This document shows positions 26,559 through 38,399 of a stretch of DNA of 64,000 bases, piece after piece. The stretch is taken from NCBI GenBank assembly GCA_954871525.1, contig OX940860.1:22662001-22726000 (forward strand), read 5' to 3'. Origin of the DNA: Parietaria judaica (Eukaryota > Streptophyta > Magnoliopsida > Rosales > Urticaceae). The stretch's first letter is position 1. Each line of letters opens with the position of its first letter. The notes below the pieces were generated by a model. That model did not search any database. It was not told where the DNA came from and worked only from the letters and a program-made list of their open reading frames with translations. Both the position numbers and the translations under genes were made by a program.

Positions 26559-28100
26559 CGATAGATTGATCAAGTAAAAAACTATCCGAAATTTAATTAT
26601 AATTATGTATATTCAGGTGTTGGGAACGTAAAACTATAATAATTAAAATAAAATAAAATTGAAACTACTCTTGTTAAAATGCTAATCGACAAATATAATC
26701 AATAGTATTACTACTTAAAAGTGAACTTCTATTATAGTTATTGATAAATTCCAATTTTCGACATCAATTTTGATTTTTGGGTATTTAATAGACAATTATA
26801 TAATGGTGCGTGAAGAGCAAGCGTAGTCTCCTCAATATTAACGTCCTCGGGACTTGACCATATTACAAGACAAAAACCTGGAAATGCTGTTCCATATATC
26901 ATATGCAAAGTGCAATATTTAGTCCTCTATTTCTCACAACAATCCACTGATTCGCCCTCTTTTTGCGGAATTAACAGTAAACCCAGCACAATAATTTATA
27001 CTGTAAATATTAAGGCCACGTGAAGAAGAACCAACGATAATAATCATAATCATAAGACTAGGAATATAAATGAAAGTGTAATTGCGATAAAAGTATTTAA
27101 ACTTAATTAATTAAGGTGATTAAGGTTTAATGTAAAACATAGCAGTAAAAGTATTTAAGATGGTCAAATATGAGGTGTTATATTTTTTTTTTGTTTATTT
27201 ATTTATTTTTTTATCAATTTTAAAAGAGAGAAGATGCTAATAATAAACTGGATATACACTAATATACATTTTAGGAATGATTTAATAACACTGCGCTAAA
27301 AAAATTAACCAATATCCGTAAAAAAAAATATATCGCCTCATATTTTTTTAATTTAGATACTTATCGCTTTTTTTTTGGAGTTTGGACCCTTATCGATTCA
27401 GTTGGTTAAAATTTGAGTACTTTTGTCAAGATTATCCTTAAGAAAAGAAAATAAAAATATTAACGGCATTAGTACCTAAACGTTAATATCATGAGACAAC
27501 ACGAGTCCTAGTTAAAAAGAAGAAGTAAAACAATGACATGTGATAAAACTTGTAAAAAAATGAGTTTAAAAACTTTAGCCGGAAATTTTGGTAATAGTTA
27601 TAGACATAGTCCTAAGAAGAATCGTAATATATTCCTTCAAAATAAAAAAATAAAAAAATCGTAATATAAACGAAATAAAATAAAATAATAAAACGTCTGC
27701 AGCGAAACAGTGACAGGCGATAAAGCTTTTTGCATGCAGAGACCAAGCCAAGTGTCGTCCCTCGTGCCCTGGAAGAGCTAGGTGTACATCACCATGGTAG
27801 TAATAATAGTAACTGTAATTTTCTCCTCTCTTTATATGCTTTCACACCATTGACATGGAAAATGAGCCCAAGAATCAGCTCCTTTCTCTTGTCCCGTTTC
27901 CCTTCTATAGTAGTGGCCTTTTGCGGTGTCTCTGAGTGTCCATACCTTCCTCCTCTTCGCCACCACGTGTGCTCTCCAACGGCTAGCTATATCACCATAG
28001 GATTCTTGTGAATCTCACTCACTTGTTCTTCACTCTTTTAAGTCCATTGATCATGGGGTTCTTCTCATCTTCTTAGAGAGAGAGAGAGCAGCGTACTGCA
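26559..28100. other. Intergenic region and upstream region of the PDAT gene
   Basis: AT-rich up to about 27690, then GC content rises towards the PDAT start. A (GA)n run at 28075-28089 lies just before the start codon, in the likely 5' UTR. I could not pick one TATA box with confidence; tttatatgc at 27831 is a weak candidate. Confidence 0.5.
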
Positions 28101-31100
28101 ATGGCGTCTGTTCTCCGGTTCAGGAAGCTCGGGTGCTGCATAGAGCCGGTGAGCGAGCGCTCGAGCGTCGTCGACGAGGGGGAGAGGAAGGATGCTGCGT
28201 TGACCGGGGCCAACGCGGCGAGGAGGAGGGTCAGGGGGAGGAGGGAGTGGAGGTGCGTGGACACGTGTTGCTGGGTGATCGGGTACGCGTGCACGGCGTG
28301 GTGGGTGGTGCTGCTGGCGAGCCAGTTCGTGGCGCTGGCGCCGGCTGCGAGGGAGTCGCCAGGTGCGAGGCTGAGGAGGGAGGGGCTGAGCGTGGCGCAC
28401 CCGGTGGTGCTGGTGCCCGGCATTGTCACCGGGGGCCTCGAGCTCTGGGAGGGCCGGCCCTGCTCCGACGGGCTGTTCCGGAAGAGGCTGTGGGGTGGCA
28501 GCTTCACTGAGATATTCAAGAGGTTGTTTAATTTTTGTTTCAATTATTGAGAGATTTGGTGGTTTAATTGGTAATTTAATTTTGTTCTGAAAAACTAGTT
28601 AATGCTTTTTATTTTTTATTTATAGTGTGAGATGTCGTCTCAAGATTAATATAATGCTTCAATCACGAAGTTCCACTTTAAAATCGGTACTGACAGACTA
28701 ACCTGTGACATGTCTTTAGGCCGTTGTGCTGGCTGGAGCACCTCTCTCTACACAACGAAACCGGATTGGACCCTCCGGGCATCCGAGTCCGAGCTGTCCC
28801 GGGCCTCGTTGCCGCTGACTACTTCGCTCCGGGCTACTTCGTTTGGGCCGTTCTCATCGAGAATTTGGCAAAAATTGGCTACGAAGGAAAGAACATGTAC
28901 ATGGCTGCTTATGATTGGAGACTATCTTTCCAGAATACAGAGGTATGAATATAATTGCTATCTCCTCATTTGATTACCACTACGTTTTTGGATTGGGAAT
29001 GAGCACTTTTATAAGGGTATTTTTCAGAACAAAAATATATTTTTTAATACGATCTATTTTTTTTTTCTTCGAAAATATATTCTTTATTTTCAAGAACAAC
29101 CATCCTCTATTTGTCTGATTTTTAATTGATTTCATATAATCACTAAATTGGCTATGACTTTGGGGAAAATATATAGAAGGTTTATTTTTGTCAAATGTGA
29201 AGCTAAAGGCTATATAATAAAATTATAAAGCAGTGAATCAAGGGCATTTTCGGATTTTTAAAAATTAAAATGATCGGACGAGAGTATAGAAAAGAGACTA
29301 AAGTACATTTTGAAGTTTTGTTTTTTTTTTTTTTTTTTGTCCGGGTGTTTCTTAAATTATAGAGGGTATATTTTTGCAAAAAATGAAAATAAAGGGTATA
29401 TAAAAGCAAATTTCTTACTTTTATAGCATTCGCACTCACTATTGCTTATACGATGAGAGGAAGTAACTAGTAAAATTATGACTTGCTAAATGTGATGAGT
29501 GCATGAAGCATAAACATGCTAATCAATAGTATGTTTTTGGGTTGGGTAAAAAGCAGATTCGTGACCAGTCTCTTAGTAGGTTGAAGAGCAAAATCGAGCT
29601 TATGTACATCACGAATGGCAATAAGAAAGTCGTGGTGGTGCCCCACTCCATGGGGGTGATTTATTTCCTCCACTTCATGAAATGGGTCGAAACGCCCCCG
29701 CCTCTGGGGGGTGGCGGCGGCCCGGATTGGTGCGCCAAGCACATCAAGGCCATCATGAACATCGGCCCCGCGTTCCTTGGCGTTCCGAAGGCCGTGAGTA
29801 ATATATTCTCGGCCGAGGGAAAAGACGTCGCCTTTGTCAGGTTGGTCATCTTCAAAATCCATATTTCCGGAGTAACCGAGTACTCATGTTTGTAAGCACC
29901 GTATGAGAAATCACGTCAATCTACCTTGCAGAGCCGTTGCGCCGGGAGTCTTGGACTCCAAGCTTCTGGGGCTCCAGACACTGGAACATATCATGCGTGC
30001 ATCCCGGACTTGGGACTCCGTCGTTTCGTTGCTGCCAAAAGGCGGTGATGCTATATGGGGCAATCTGGACTGGTCTCCCGAGGATGGACATCGCTGCGAC
30101 TCTGACAAGACACAGCGTGCCGCCAGTGACGTTAATTTTAACCACAGCGATGGCACGAGAGCTTTCCGCATCAAAGAGTCCGCAAAGTTTGGAAGAATGA
30201 TCTCATTCGGAAAGGCTGCGTCGGAGATTCCTTCTTCGCGCCTTCCTTCTCACGATCTCAAGGTACTTCAAATGCTCCAAGAACTCGCTCCAGTTCATAC
30301 AAATATCGGTTTGTCATTGTGATGCTGATGTTCGGCCTGACTCATTTGCAGGAGCTTCTGCGCCGAGGCTCCTCCAGTGGTTCGAACTCGTCGTGCAGAG
30401 AGGTGTTGACCGAATACGACGAGATGAGCAGGGAAAGCATCAAGAGAATCTCGGAAAACAAGGCTTACACGGCTCAGAATTCTCTCGACTTGCTGCGATT
30501 CGTGGCTCCGAAACTGATGCAACGCACCGAAGCTCACTTCTCTCACGGCATTGCTGATAATCTCGACGATCCCAAGTATGGCCACTTCAAGTACTGGTCC
30601 AATCCGCTCGAGACAAAGTAAGTACACGAAATCGTTATGCCCTATTCCGAGAGGTTCTCGTCACAACTGATTCTCAAAGCAGAGTGAATATTCTCATGAA
30701 AAACGACATCTGTTTCAGATTGCCAAACGCTCCGGAAATGGAGATATACTGTCTATACGGGGTCGGAATCCCGACGGAGAGATCGTACGTGTACAAGCAA
30801 TCCCCATCAGAGAAGTGCAAGAACATTCCTTTCCGGATCGACAGCTCGGCCGACGGGGAGCCCGATAGCTGCCTGAGGAGCGGAGTGTACTTCGTGGACG
30901 GCGACGAGAGCGTGCCGGTGCTGAGCGCGGGGTTCATGTGCGCAAAAGGGTGGCGGGGACGGACGCGCTTCAACCCCTCAGGCAGCGCCACCTACGTGAG
31001 GGAGTATCGCCACAAGCCGCCGACGAGCCTGCTCGATGGCAGAGGCACGGAGAGCGGAGCCCACGTGGACATAATGGGCAACGTCGCTCTCATCGAAGAC

Positions 31101-31202
31101 GTCCTGAGAGTGGCTGCCGGAGCCACCGGGGCGATGATCGGCGGCGATCAGATCCGGTCGGAGATCATGAGGATGTCAGAGAGGGTGAATATTCAACTGT
31201 AA
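28101..31202 (+). CDS. PDAT: Phospholipid:diacylglycerol acyltransferase (6 exons, 669 aa)
   Basis: Makes triacylglycerol by moving an acyl group from the sn-2 position of a phospholipid to diacylglycerol, at the ER membrane. Exons: 28101-28522, 28720-28942, 29557-29840, 29932-30262, 30352-30617, 30719-31202; total 2010 nt, ending TAA. The N-terminus is basic (RRRVRGRREWR), followed by one membrane segment at about 54-80, then the LCAT-like lumenal domain. HPVVLVPGIVTGGLELWEG (100-118) is the conserved start of that domain. The lipase nucleophile is in PHSMG (Ser246; Pro replaces the usual first Gly, as is normal for PDAT), with Asp571 in VDGDESVPV and His624 in SGAHVDIMG. Length matches Arabidopsis PDAT1 (671). 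Exon 1 is strikingly GC-rich compared with the rest. Which paralogue (PDAT1, PDAT2 or other) cannot be decided. Confidence 0.94.
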
Positions 31203-32149
31203 GTAGAGCTTGGAGTACTAACAAAGGCGCGATTTTGAGAAGTGAAAAGCTGGTTTTGAAGGGTAATTAACGAGTGCGAGTGATTAACTTGAATTTTGTA
31301 ATCAATTAATATAACGAATAATGGGCGCTTTGCTCTGAAGAGTGTAATAAAGCTTGAGATATGTGAGCTGTTTGTTGCTTTGAGTAACTAATTTAGTGTG
31401 TTATTGTTGGCAAAAGTACTTAACCGGAATATAAGTTATTTAATAATATAGTAATTAGTTACTGTGGCCTAATTTTGGACTTTCAATTTGCACGAATTAA
31501 GTTACGGAAGACAATTTTTTTTTTTATTCCAAATTTTCGGGCAACGATGATTTAGATAGCGTTTAAATTGTTAAAAATATAAAGCAGCGTTACGTGTAAT
31601 AAAATTAAATGAAGCAAATTTCATTTGTTAATTCGCGCAATTGAACACTTGAGATTACACTATACTAACTTTAAAATGTTTAGGTTTTTTTTAGCGTAAA
31701 TTTCCTATGTGTTTCTAGGAATTTAATCAACGCCATTGAAGGCTTGAGATTATGCTGCATTAATATATATATATTTTGAATGAAGTACTTATATCATAAT
31801 TTTTGAAAGTGTTTTGAGGAACTTAATTTGCTTAATTGAACCCTTGAGATTACGCTGCAAGCCTGCAGTACTAATCTTAAAATGTTTAGGTACTTCTACC
31901 ACAAGTCTCCTACATTAAACGACCCATAGATTGTCGCCCGAATAATCGGCTATCTAAGATACTTTATTTATCAATATAATAAAATAGGAAATCAATAATT
32001 TTTGTGTGTTTTTATTTTTCTTTTATAAAAGTCATATATAAGAATTAAGATATCGTGTAGTTATTCGTTAATAAAACTTTCAAAATACACCCAAAACCCT
32101 GAAGCACGAGAGCTACTCACGAATCACAGAGCTACTTGAAGGAGAAGAG
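31203..32149. other. Intergenic region, PDAT 3' side
   Basis: AT-rich. Two diverged copies of a ~100-bp segment lie at about 31625-31690 and 31820-31900 (both include aattgaac then cttgagatta). The last 40 bp match the 5' leader of the small secreted protein gene at 62.7 kb (cgaatcacagagctact against cgaatcacagagcgact). Confidence 0.5.
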
Positions 32150-32625
32150 ATGAGAAAGATCACGATATTCCTAGCCATTCTCGCCGTCGTGGTGGCGCTG
32201 AGTTCTGGGGGTTTGGGGACGCGACGCTGGAGAATTCGTGAGGCGGCGCTGGCCCGGGTTCGGGGAGCGTGCTGGGAGTACCCGTCGGTGCCGGAATGCT
32301 GTAGTGCAGTCCTTAATGCTGTGGTGCAGTGCCCGATACAGTCCCGCTTGGGGTGGCTCGGCCGAGTCAACAACATGAGGATCGGAATACACCGATCACT
32401 CCGTCGCCGTCCGGTGCAGTCCCGCTGGCGCTGGGGGTGGCTCGGCCGAGCCAACACTGGGAGACTCGGAATACCGCAATTGTTCCGTCTCCGCCGCCGT
32501 CGCTGTTCACTCCTGGATTTTCTCTGGTCGCTTCGCATCCGAGGATGACATGTCATATTTACTTGGACGGAGCTCCGACGACCAGCTCCGGCGGTTGCAA
32601 CAAAATATTTGGTTTTCAATATTTA
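32150..32625 (+). pseudogene. Degenerate paralogue of the double prolamin-like secreted protein
   Basis: An open frame of 132 codons starts at 32150 with a signal peptide (MRKITIFLAILAVVVALSSG) that aligns without gaps to the intact gene at 62692. Cysteines 41, 50, 51 and 61 are at the same positions, including the CC-x9-C spacing; Cys30 is Arg here. After GWLGRVN a frameshift occurs: the Pro/Ser linker (NTPITPSPSG) and SHPRM continue in another frame (32329-32655). A segment of about 85 bp containing the GWLGR coding sequence is duplicated (about 32328-32410 and 32415-32500). The second cysteine module after SHPRM is lost. It could still encode a short secreted peptide with a basic tail, but it looks broken. 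Confidence 0.72.
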
Positions 32626-32655
32626 TATATATTAATATGCATATATATGTTATGA

Positions 32656-33108
32656 ATGATATCTAGGACGTTTTCATGCGCATATTTTGTCTTCGGCTAT
32701 ATTCGATCCTGATTAGAATTTGATTATGATTATCAATGTTTTATGCTTTAGCTTTTAGGTTTATTTTTTTCCTCAAAAAATTAATGCATTCTAGGGGTGT
32801 AAAAGGTAATTAATCAACATCACTTACAATTAATTTGTCAATTACCGTTTTAGCAAGAGTATTAGTGAATTTTGCATATGTATTTTTAGCAATGTAAAAT
32901 AATATTAGTACTTTCTCCATTCTCATTCTCAAGCCTAAAAGTCCTTAAAAGTGTTGAGCTAAACACACATTCGACGAATACTTGTGGATTTGATGTTTAA
33001 CTGCTAATTTGCTATGTTTTATATGTCTACTAGTACGTTTGTTACGGCTGTGTTTAAGATTAGGATATTAGTTTAGGCTATTTGCGGCATAAATATCAAA
33101 AATTGATT
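32656..33108. other. Short intergenic stretch without features
   Basis: AT-rich sequence between the pseudogene and the large LTR. Nothing recognised. Confidence 0.5.
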
Positions 33109-33231
33109 AATAGTGTAACCCCCCCTAAATGGGGGTTAGTAGAATAAAACAAAATAAAGACTTTTCAAACTTTGACCGGTCATAAAACACGTCACTTTTA
33201 AAACGAGAATGTTGACTATTCAAACTTTGAC

Positions 33232-33232
<1 letters not shown>

Positions 33233-33264
<32 letters not shown>
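33233..33264. repeat. (AAT)n microsatellite
   Basis: About ten perfect AAT/ATA units inside the large LTR. Confidence 0.9.
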
Positions 33265-33265
<1 letters not shown>

Positions 33266-34877
33266 GAATTTGCCCAGGTCTTAGAAATCAAATATAAATA
33301 TCCCAAATCAACAGTTATACAATACCACGAAATGAGTTTAGAAACAATCACCATCTGTTAACACAAGCATTCCACTTTATAAAATATAACTGAGTCTAAG
33401 ACCTAAGTCAACATGACAAGGAAGGAAGTTGACGACCTCAGTGCCAACTAGGAGACACGTCATCCGCTACTATGTGATGATCCTATCTTTGTCCCTAGAA
33501 GCCACATGTGATGATCCTATCTTTGTCACTAGAAGCCACATGAAGAGAATTGGGAAAAAGAAGGGGTGAGCACAAAGGCTCAGTAGGAAATCCATTACTG
33601 TTTCTCTTTGCCAAACCTTTATTAGTCAAATTTTAATCAATTTAATTAAACGTCATTATAAATAATTCATTCATAAATTTTCATTATTTCATCATTCTCA
33701 ATAATAAATTATATACCCCACAAAAGCCAAATCATTCTGGTGGACCATGCCGAGTTAGCTCGCGCCTTTACTCCACTATATCCTATCGAGTCATCAAGGC
33801 AACGAGCACAGGTGGACTAGAAGTCCCTAACCGTAACTCGCCCCCAACTCGGGATCCTAATCTCCCCCCAAAGGCGGCCAGTTCGCCATGGGCCAGAATG
33901 TTGACTTTTGGGCCACTAATCATATCCATATCCACATCCATATCCGGCCTACTGCGCAGTAGCCAACTGCTCGTCAGCAGCTCTAATCACATCATCCGCC
34001 CGAAGCGGGTACCATATCAACATACGTCATCCCGACGTAACTATAAACATAAATATATATAACAAGCATCAAACCGATGCAACCATACTTGGTATCCAGC
34101 TTCGCCAACAAGCGACATCAACCGCAATATTAACTTATATCTTTTTAATTAACATATAATTTCATTAATTCCGATATCAACCTATCCGGTTCAATCTTCA
34201 TTAGAGAGTTGGTTTCTACATTCATTTTAAATTACGAGAAAAAGTAATAGCCCCTACCTCGAATATTATGATGTCCTATCCGACAGAGGAAGTAGTTGGT
34301 TGAGACCATTTCGGAGAATCTATGATAACGGTGAACCCAACTCATTCGAATGAGTTCCTATGATAATATGGAATTACAATTGACATATCAAAATTCATAA
34401 AAGTCCAACCAACCATATTCTAAGGACAACACACACTAAGTCCTACAGAAGCGAAGATCAAATGATGATAATCGGCAAGTGGAACTAACTGACCATATTC
34501 CGATGACATGTTTATCAGGCCAAACCACAAGACAATCCATGATTTTTTTTTTGTTGATCCATAATATAAAACAGTTTATCTTCATTAAAAATCATGGAAC
34601 TTGTTACGGGTATTTTACGCAAATTGATTTAATATTAATTAACAAAAGAAAAATTATTAAAATTAATTTTTCTTTTATTAATTATTTAATTATAATCAAT
34701 TTTGCCCCAAATTATTCACCAGAAGCCCGTTTTCGAAAAATAAAGGGTCCAGATGATCCCAAAAATATCGAAATACCAAAAACCGATATAAAATTTGTAA
34801 AAAACGGCCTCGGAAAACATCCGGGACCTCCGGGAAACGCCCGGGCTGGTCCCACATGCCCCCCAAGGGCCAGCCAC

Positions 34878-34994
34878 CACGTGGCAGCACCCCTTCAGCC
34901 TCTCCAAGGGGTAAAACCCTGTTCAGCCACGTGTTGGCCATCGGGTGGGCGAAGAGGAGGGCTGACGTCAGCCCTGAGATGATTGCTGACGTCA
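34878..34994 (+). promoter_or_regulatory. Cluster of bZIP-type palindromes in LTR U3
   Basis: Two G-box cores CACGTG (34878-34883 and 34928-34933) and two TGACGTCA sites (34963-34970 and 34987-34994) lie within 117 bp. The first TGACGTCA is inside a perfect 18-bp palindrome AGGGCTGACGTCAGCCCT (34958-34975). Such sites are bound by plant bZIP factors (G-box and TGA/as-1 types). That they drive this LTR is inferred from position, about 190-310 bp upstream of the TATA box. Confidence 0.6.
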
Positions 34995-35185
34995 TCAGCG
35001 TGGAGGGCAAGTCTCCAAGCGGCCAGCCGCCTTCTTCCCGTGCGTGAGGGCGCGTCGCAACTCCGATCGCCGTGATTTTTGCGGCGTTGGATCGGTCACG
35101 TCCCGAGGATGCGAAAAAACATATAATTTTGCACCAGGGGCTTCCCGAGTCAAAAGATAATTGCATTTGAATCCCCGGGTTCTCT

Positions 35186-35193
35186 TATAAATA
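35186..35193 (+). promoter_or_regulatory. TATA box of the GAACT solo LTR
   Basis: TATAAATA, 107 bp before the conserved motif actaatgttgagcgtcgga shared with the LTR at 16599. Confidence 0.5.
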
Positions 35194-36069
35194 AAAGTTC
35201 GGTTTCAGTTAAACGGTAACTCACTTTCTCTCAACGGAACTTGACCAAAACTCTCTCGAGCACCCTCTAAACATCTCTCCCTCAAATATTACACTAATGT
35301 TGAGCGTCGGAGGTGAATTCGGGGGCTCCCCCCCGGTTCTCCCTGATCTCGGGTGTTGTTTTGTTCAGGTTCTGAGATAGAGAAAACACATTTGAGTGGA
35401 AGTTCTGGAGAAGATTTTGGCACGATCTAAGACCCTCCTTACCAAGGTTCTAGGTCCGTGAGGTGCTCGTTCTATCCAGTATTCTTGTATCTCTGGCAGA
35501 TATACAGATTACGCGGATAGCCTGAGGACCCGGATCTGTCCCCGTGACGCCGGGCGAGGGTCTAATCTGTCAGGGTCCACTGGAAAGTCAATACTGTGAT
35601 CCCCCCTACACGGTGGTCAGGAATCCGTTTTTGGTGTCCCGAACCTGTAATCCGGGCCAGGACAAGTCCTGGCCCTATTAGCAACAGGTAGTGGTGTTTA
35701 CCACAGATTTTTGATCATCGAGTCAGCGGAGGATCCGATTGACTCGAAAGTCCAGGAGCCCAAGCCCAAAGTCCACAAAAGTCAACAAGACGACATTGGG
35801 CCCGGCCCAACACAAGCAATTGGGCCGCTGAATGTTTGAAGCATTTTTCTGCATCAACAGAACTTAAGACTCTAATAATGTTATACATGAATTCCAAAAC
35901 AAGGAAACACAATCACACAATCAGCCAAAGAAAAAGAATTAAACACACTAAATCTGTAAGCTTCTCAACATATTTGATCGTGAATAGTATAAAATAAACA
36001 AGCCAAGCAAAGTCACAACTCCTAAAACCGTTTGGCTAGCAATAATTCAAAGAGGACTAAATATTTATA

Positions 36070-36101
<32 letters not shown>

Positions 36102-36848
36102 ATAAACAATTCAAATAGTACCATTTAAATACCGTCCAAAAAAACAAACAAGTTTGTAGACAAAAATAAAATCTTAATATTCGGTTGAAAAATATAATCA
36201 TGCCATTAGCTTAAGCCTTATTACCCAACACAACTCAAACCAAGGATATTGCATTTCAATGGTCAAGAAATTACCCTCTTAAAAACATAACACATAAGAT
36301 TATCTCTTAAACAATTTCTCAAACACTTGATTGACAAACAATTTCATTTCATGAATTCTCTACAAACAGACCAATGAATGGAAATATTTGAAATTTGCAA
36401 GCTGGAATTAAAGAAATAAACCGAAAAGAACGAAATCAATGTGTCGAGACTGAGAAAATACCGCAATATGATCACAGAACTGAGATTATTGAAATCTCTA
36501 TAGAAACGCCGACGCCGAAATCGAACGGACATCGCTGGAGACGCACGCTCTTGGCCGAAATCGACGGAAGCTCATCAACATCACAAAGAGCTCCTCGGAA
36601 TCGCGTCGAGAGGGAGAGGAACGGGAAGAAATCGAAAGGAAAAAAAAAACAACCCTTGCAAGAAGATTTTAGAAGCATCGAGAGAGAGAGAAACGAAAGG
36701 AAAGGAAAATAAAAAGAATAAATAAACTAAATGAAAAACGACATGTCACTCATATGAAAACAAAACGACATGTAGTTCTGTTTTTTTTTTTTTTTTGGAG
36801 ATATTACAAATAGTGCCTTAATAGACCCAAAGACAAAAAATAGCCAAT

Positions 36849-37071
36849 TGTTATAAATCAAGAGATTTGGTAGATGTCAATATTGAGATAATCAACTATG
36901 TCATTATGATGTAATATTCTCATTCATTGTATTTCTTATTTTCACCTCTCTCAAGCCCTATAAATAGAGACATATGAGGTTCATTGTAACACACATCAAA
37001 GAGCAATAATACTCTATCTTTTTCCTCTCATATTCTCTCTTCTTCTTGTCTTTGTTCTTTAGTTTATAACA
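36849..37071 (+). repeat. 5' LTR of the eroded Copia element
   Basis: 223-bp direct repeat partner of 40390-40614; TG...CA ends, TATA-like tataaatagaga near 36959. Confidence 0.9.
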
Positions 37072-37761
37072 CGTTATCAGCACGAGTCTCTAATCAATTG
37101 AGGTAATAGTTTTTGTATAGTGAATTATTTCATTCTTGTTTTGGCGATGATGGCAATGTAAATCTATGTTGAAAATTCACGTAGAAAAGCCTAGAGAAAT
37201 TTATGTACTGTATTTTTGCGATGATGGCAATCTTAATGAATGCATGTATAAAATTTATGTAAAAAGGTCTAGCTAAATTTATATCTTCCTATTGTGATGA
37301 TAACGATTCATGGTAATCTTCTTTTGGAATTCATATCATAAAGCCTAGCTGTTTTTTTATTTTATTTATACAATGACGACAATAGTGAATCGATTTGATA
37401 ATTTGTTCACAAAAAGTCTAGCCGAACCATTTTCGATAAAGAACTTTTGCAGCCAATTTCGTTCATTTTTTTACCAAAATTTTAGTGATAAGATAAATTG
37501 CACTTTTGAAATTATTTTGCTTTTGTCACTTGCTTTGTATATATGCATGTACCTTATAGATACTCATATATTCCATATATATATATATATATTAAGATTT
37601 TATGTAAAATAAATATCGCTTTACATGTTATATATATAGCATACGTATAAGATTCATATGTCATTTATATTATTGTCTACATTGATATTGAATTATATGA
37701 TTTACATGTAGTATGACGTTAATATATTCTGTTCATATATATATATAATGCAATCTCTTTC

Positions 37762-37767
<6 letters not shown>

Positions 37768-37816
<49 letters not shown>
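37768..37816. repeat. (AT)n microsatellite inside the eroded Copia element
   Basis: About 24 AT units, flanked by near-duplicate segments (atgcaatctcttt before, atgtaatctcatt after). Confidence 0.9.
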
Positions 37817-37818
<2 letters not shown>

Positions 37819-38286
37819 GTAATCTCATTTTATCTCGTGCTCCGGAAGTAGCTAAAACAAGAGAGTAATTTGTTAAAAGAAAATCTCGGAATTGAGTATC
37901 ATGATTTATTAACATTTTGAGTTAGGAACATTCCCGGAAGAAAATAAATTAACAATATTAAAATTACTACTTGAAGTAGAATAAAAGAAATATTTAAAGT
38001 TGAGATATATGGCAACATAACACTTATTTAAGTTCTTAACCTTGGAATGGAAGCCTTATGAACTTTATTATCTAAAGATGAGTGTTGTTCACATGATTTT
38101 CTTATTGCAAAAGCTCAAATGTGAAAAGTGGGAGAAAGTATCATGATTAGATACTTCAATATTATTAAGACTATTAGTAAGCATAAATGGAACTTATGAA
38201 ATATCCTCCAGAAGAGCTTTAAGTTAATGAAAGTGAGCATTCTCTCCCACGTATTATATGATGAATAGATAAGAAAAGTGAATTAG

Positions 38287-38399
38287 AAGTTCACTAATAA
38301 AACTAGAAGTTCGCTAATGGAACCCGAAGTTCATCAATAGAACTGGAAGTTCGCTAATGGAACTAGAAGTTCACTAATAGAACTTGAAGTTCATGAATG
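38287..38399 (+). repeat. 20-bp tandem repeat, about 5.6 copies
   Basis: Unit aagttcactaatagaactag with a few substitutions, exactly 20 bp apart. It is not a multiple of three, so it cannot be an intact protein repeat. Confidence 0.85.

Larger units (their letters stand above)
34602..35859 (+). mobile_element. Solo LTR of 1258 bp (target duplication GAACT) nested in the large LTR
   Basis: Begins TGTTACGGGTATTTTACGC and ends CTGCATCAACA, flanked by GAACT at 34597-34601 and 35860-35864. It belongs to the same family as the LTR at 16599: similar first 18 bp, the 19-nt motif actaatgttgagcgtcgga after the TATA box (35293), and a terminal ttgggcccggccca segment. It lacks the hairpin array; its U3 instead has G-box and TGACGTCA palindromes. 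No internal region is present. Confidence 0.88.
33114..36808 (-). mobile_element. Large LTR-like element (target duplication AATAG), host of a nested LTR
   Basis: Begins TGTAACCCCCC and ends GATATTACA on the plus strand, flanked by AATAG on both sides (33109-33113 and 36809-36813). Removing the nested 34602-35859 LTR and one copy of its target site leaves about 2.4 kb. Reading on the minus strand fits plant Ty3-type LTRs: a GA/CT-rich exon-like part with cgatttcgg repeats (36480-36680), and the common phrase tactgagcctttgtgctcac near 33570. No gag or pol remains, so it is best read as a solo LTR. It includes a 34-36 bp tandem duplication (33471-33540) and AAT and AT microsatellites. Confidence 0.7.

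Noticed and set aside
27730..28011. Open frame just upstream of PDAT
   Set aside because: Lies in the PDAT promoter or leader region and looks like no known protein.
28073..28543. Long open frames antisense to PDAT exon 1
   Set aside because: Caused by high GC content; the plus frame carries the conserved PDAT domain.
34479..34982. 167-codon plus-strand and 156-codon minus-strand frames around 34.5-35.2 kb
   Set aside because: They cross the border or U3 of a solo LTR; no protein similarity seen.
36395..36712. 105-codon frame rich in Lys, Arg and Glu
   Set aside because: Comes from GA-rich low-complexity sequence inside the large LTR.
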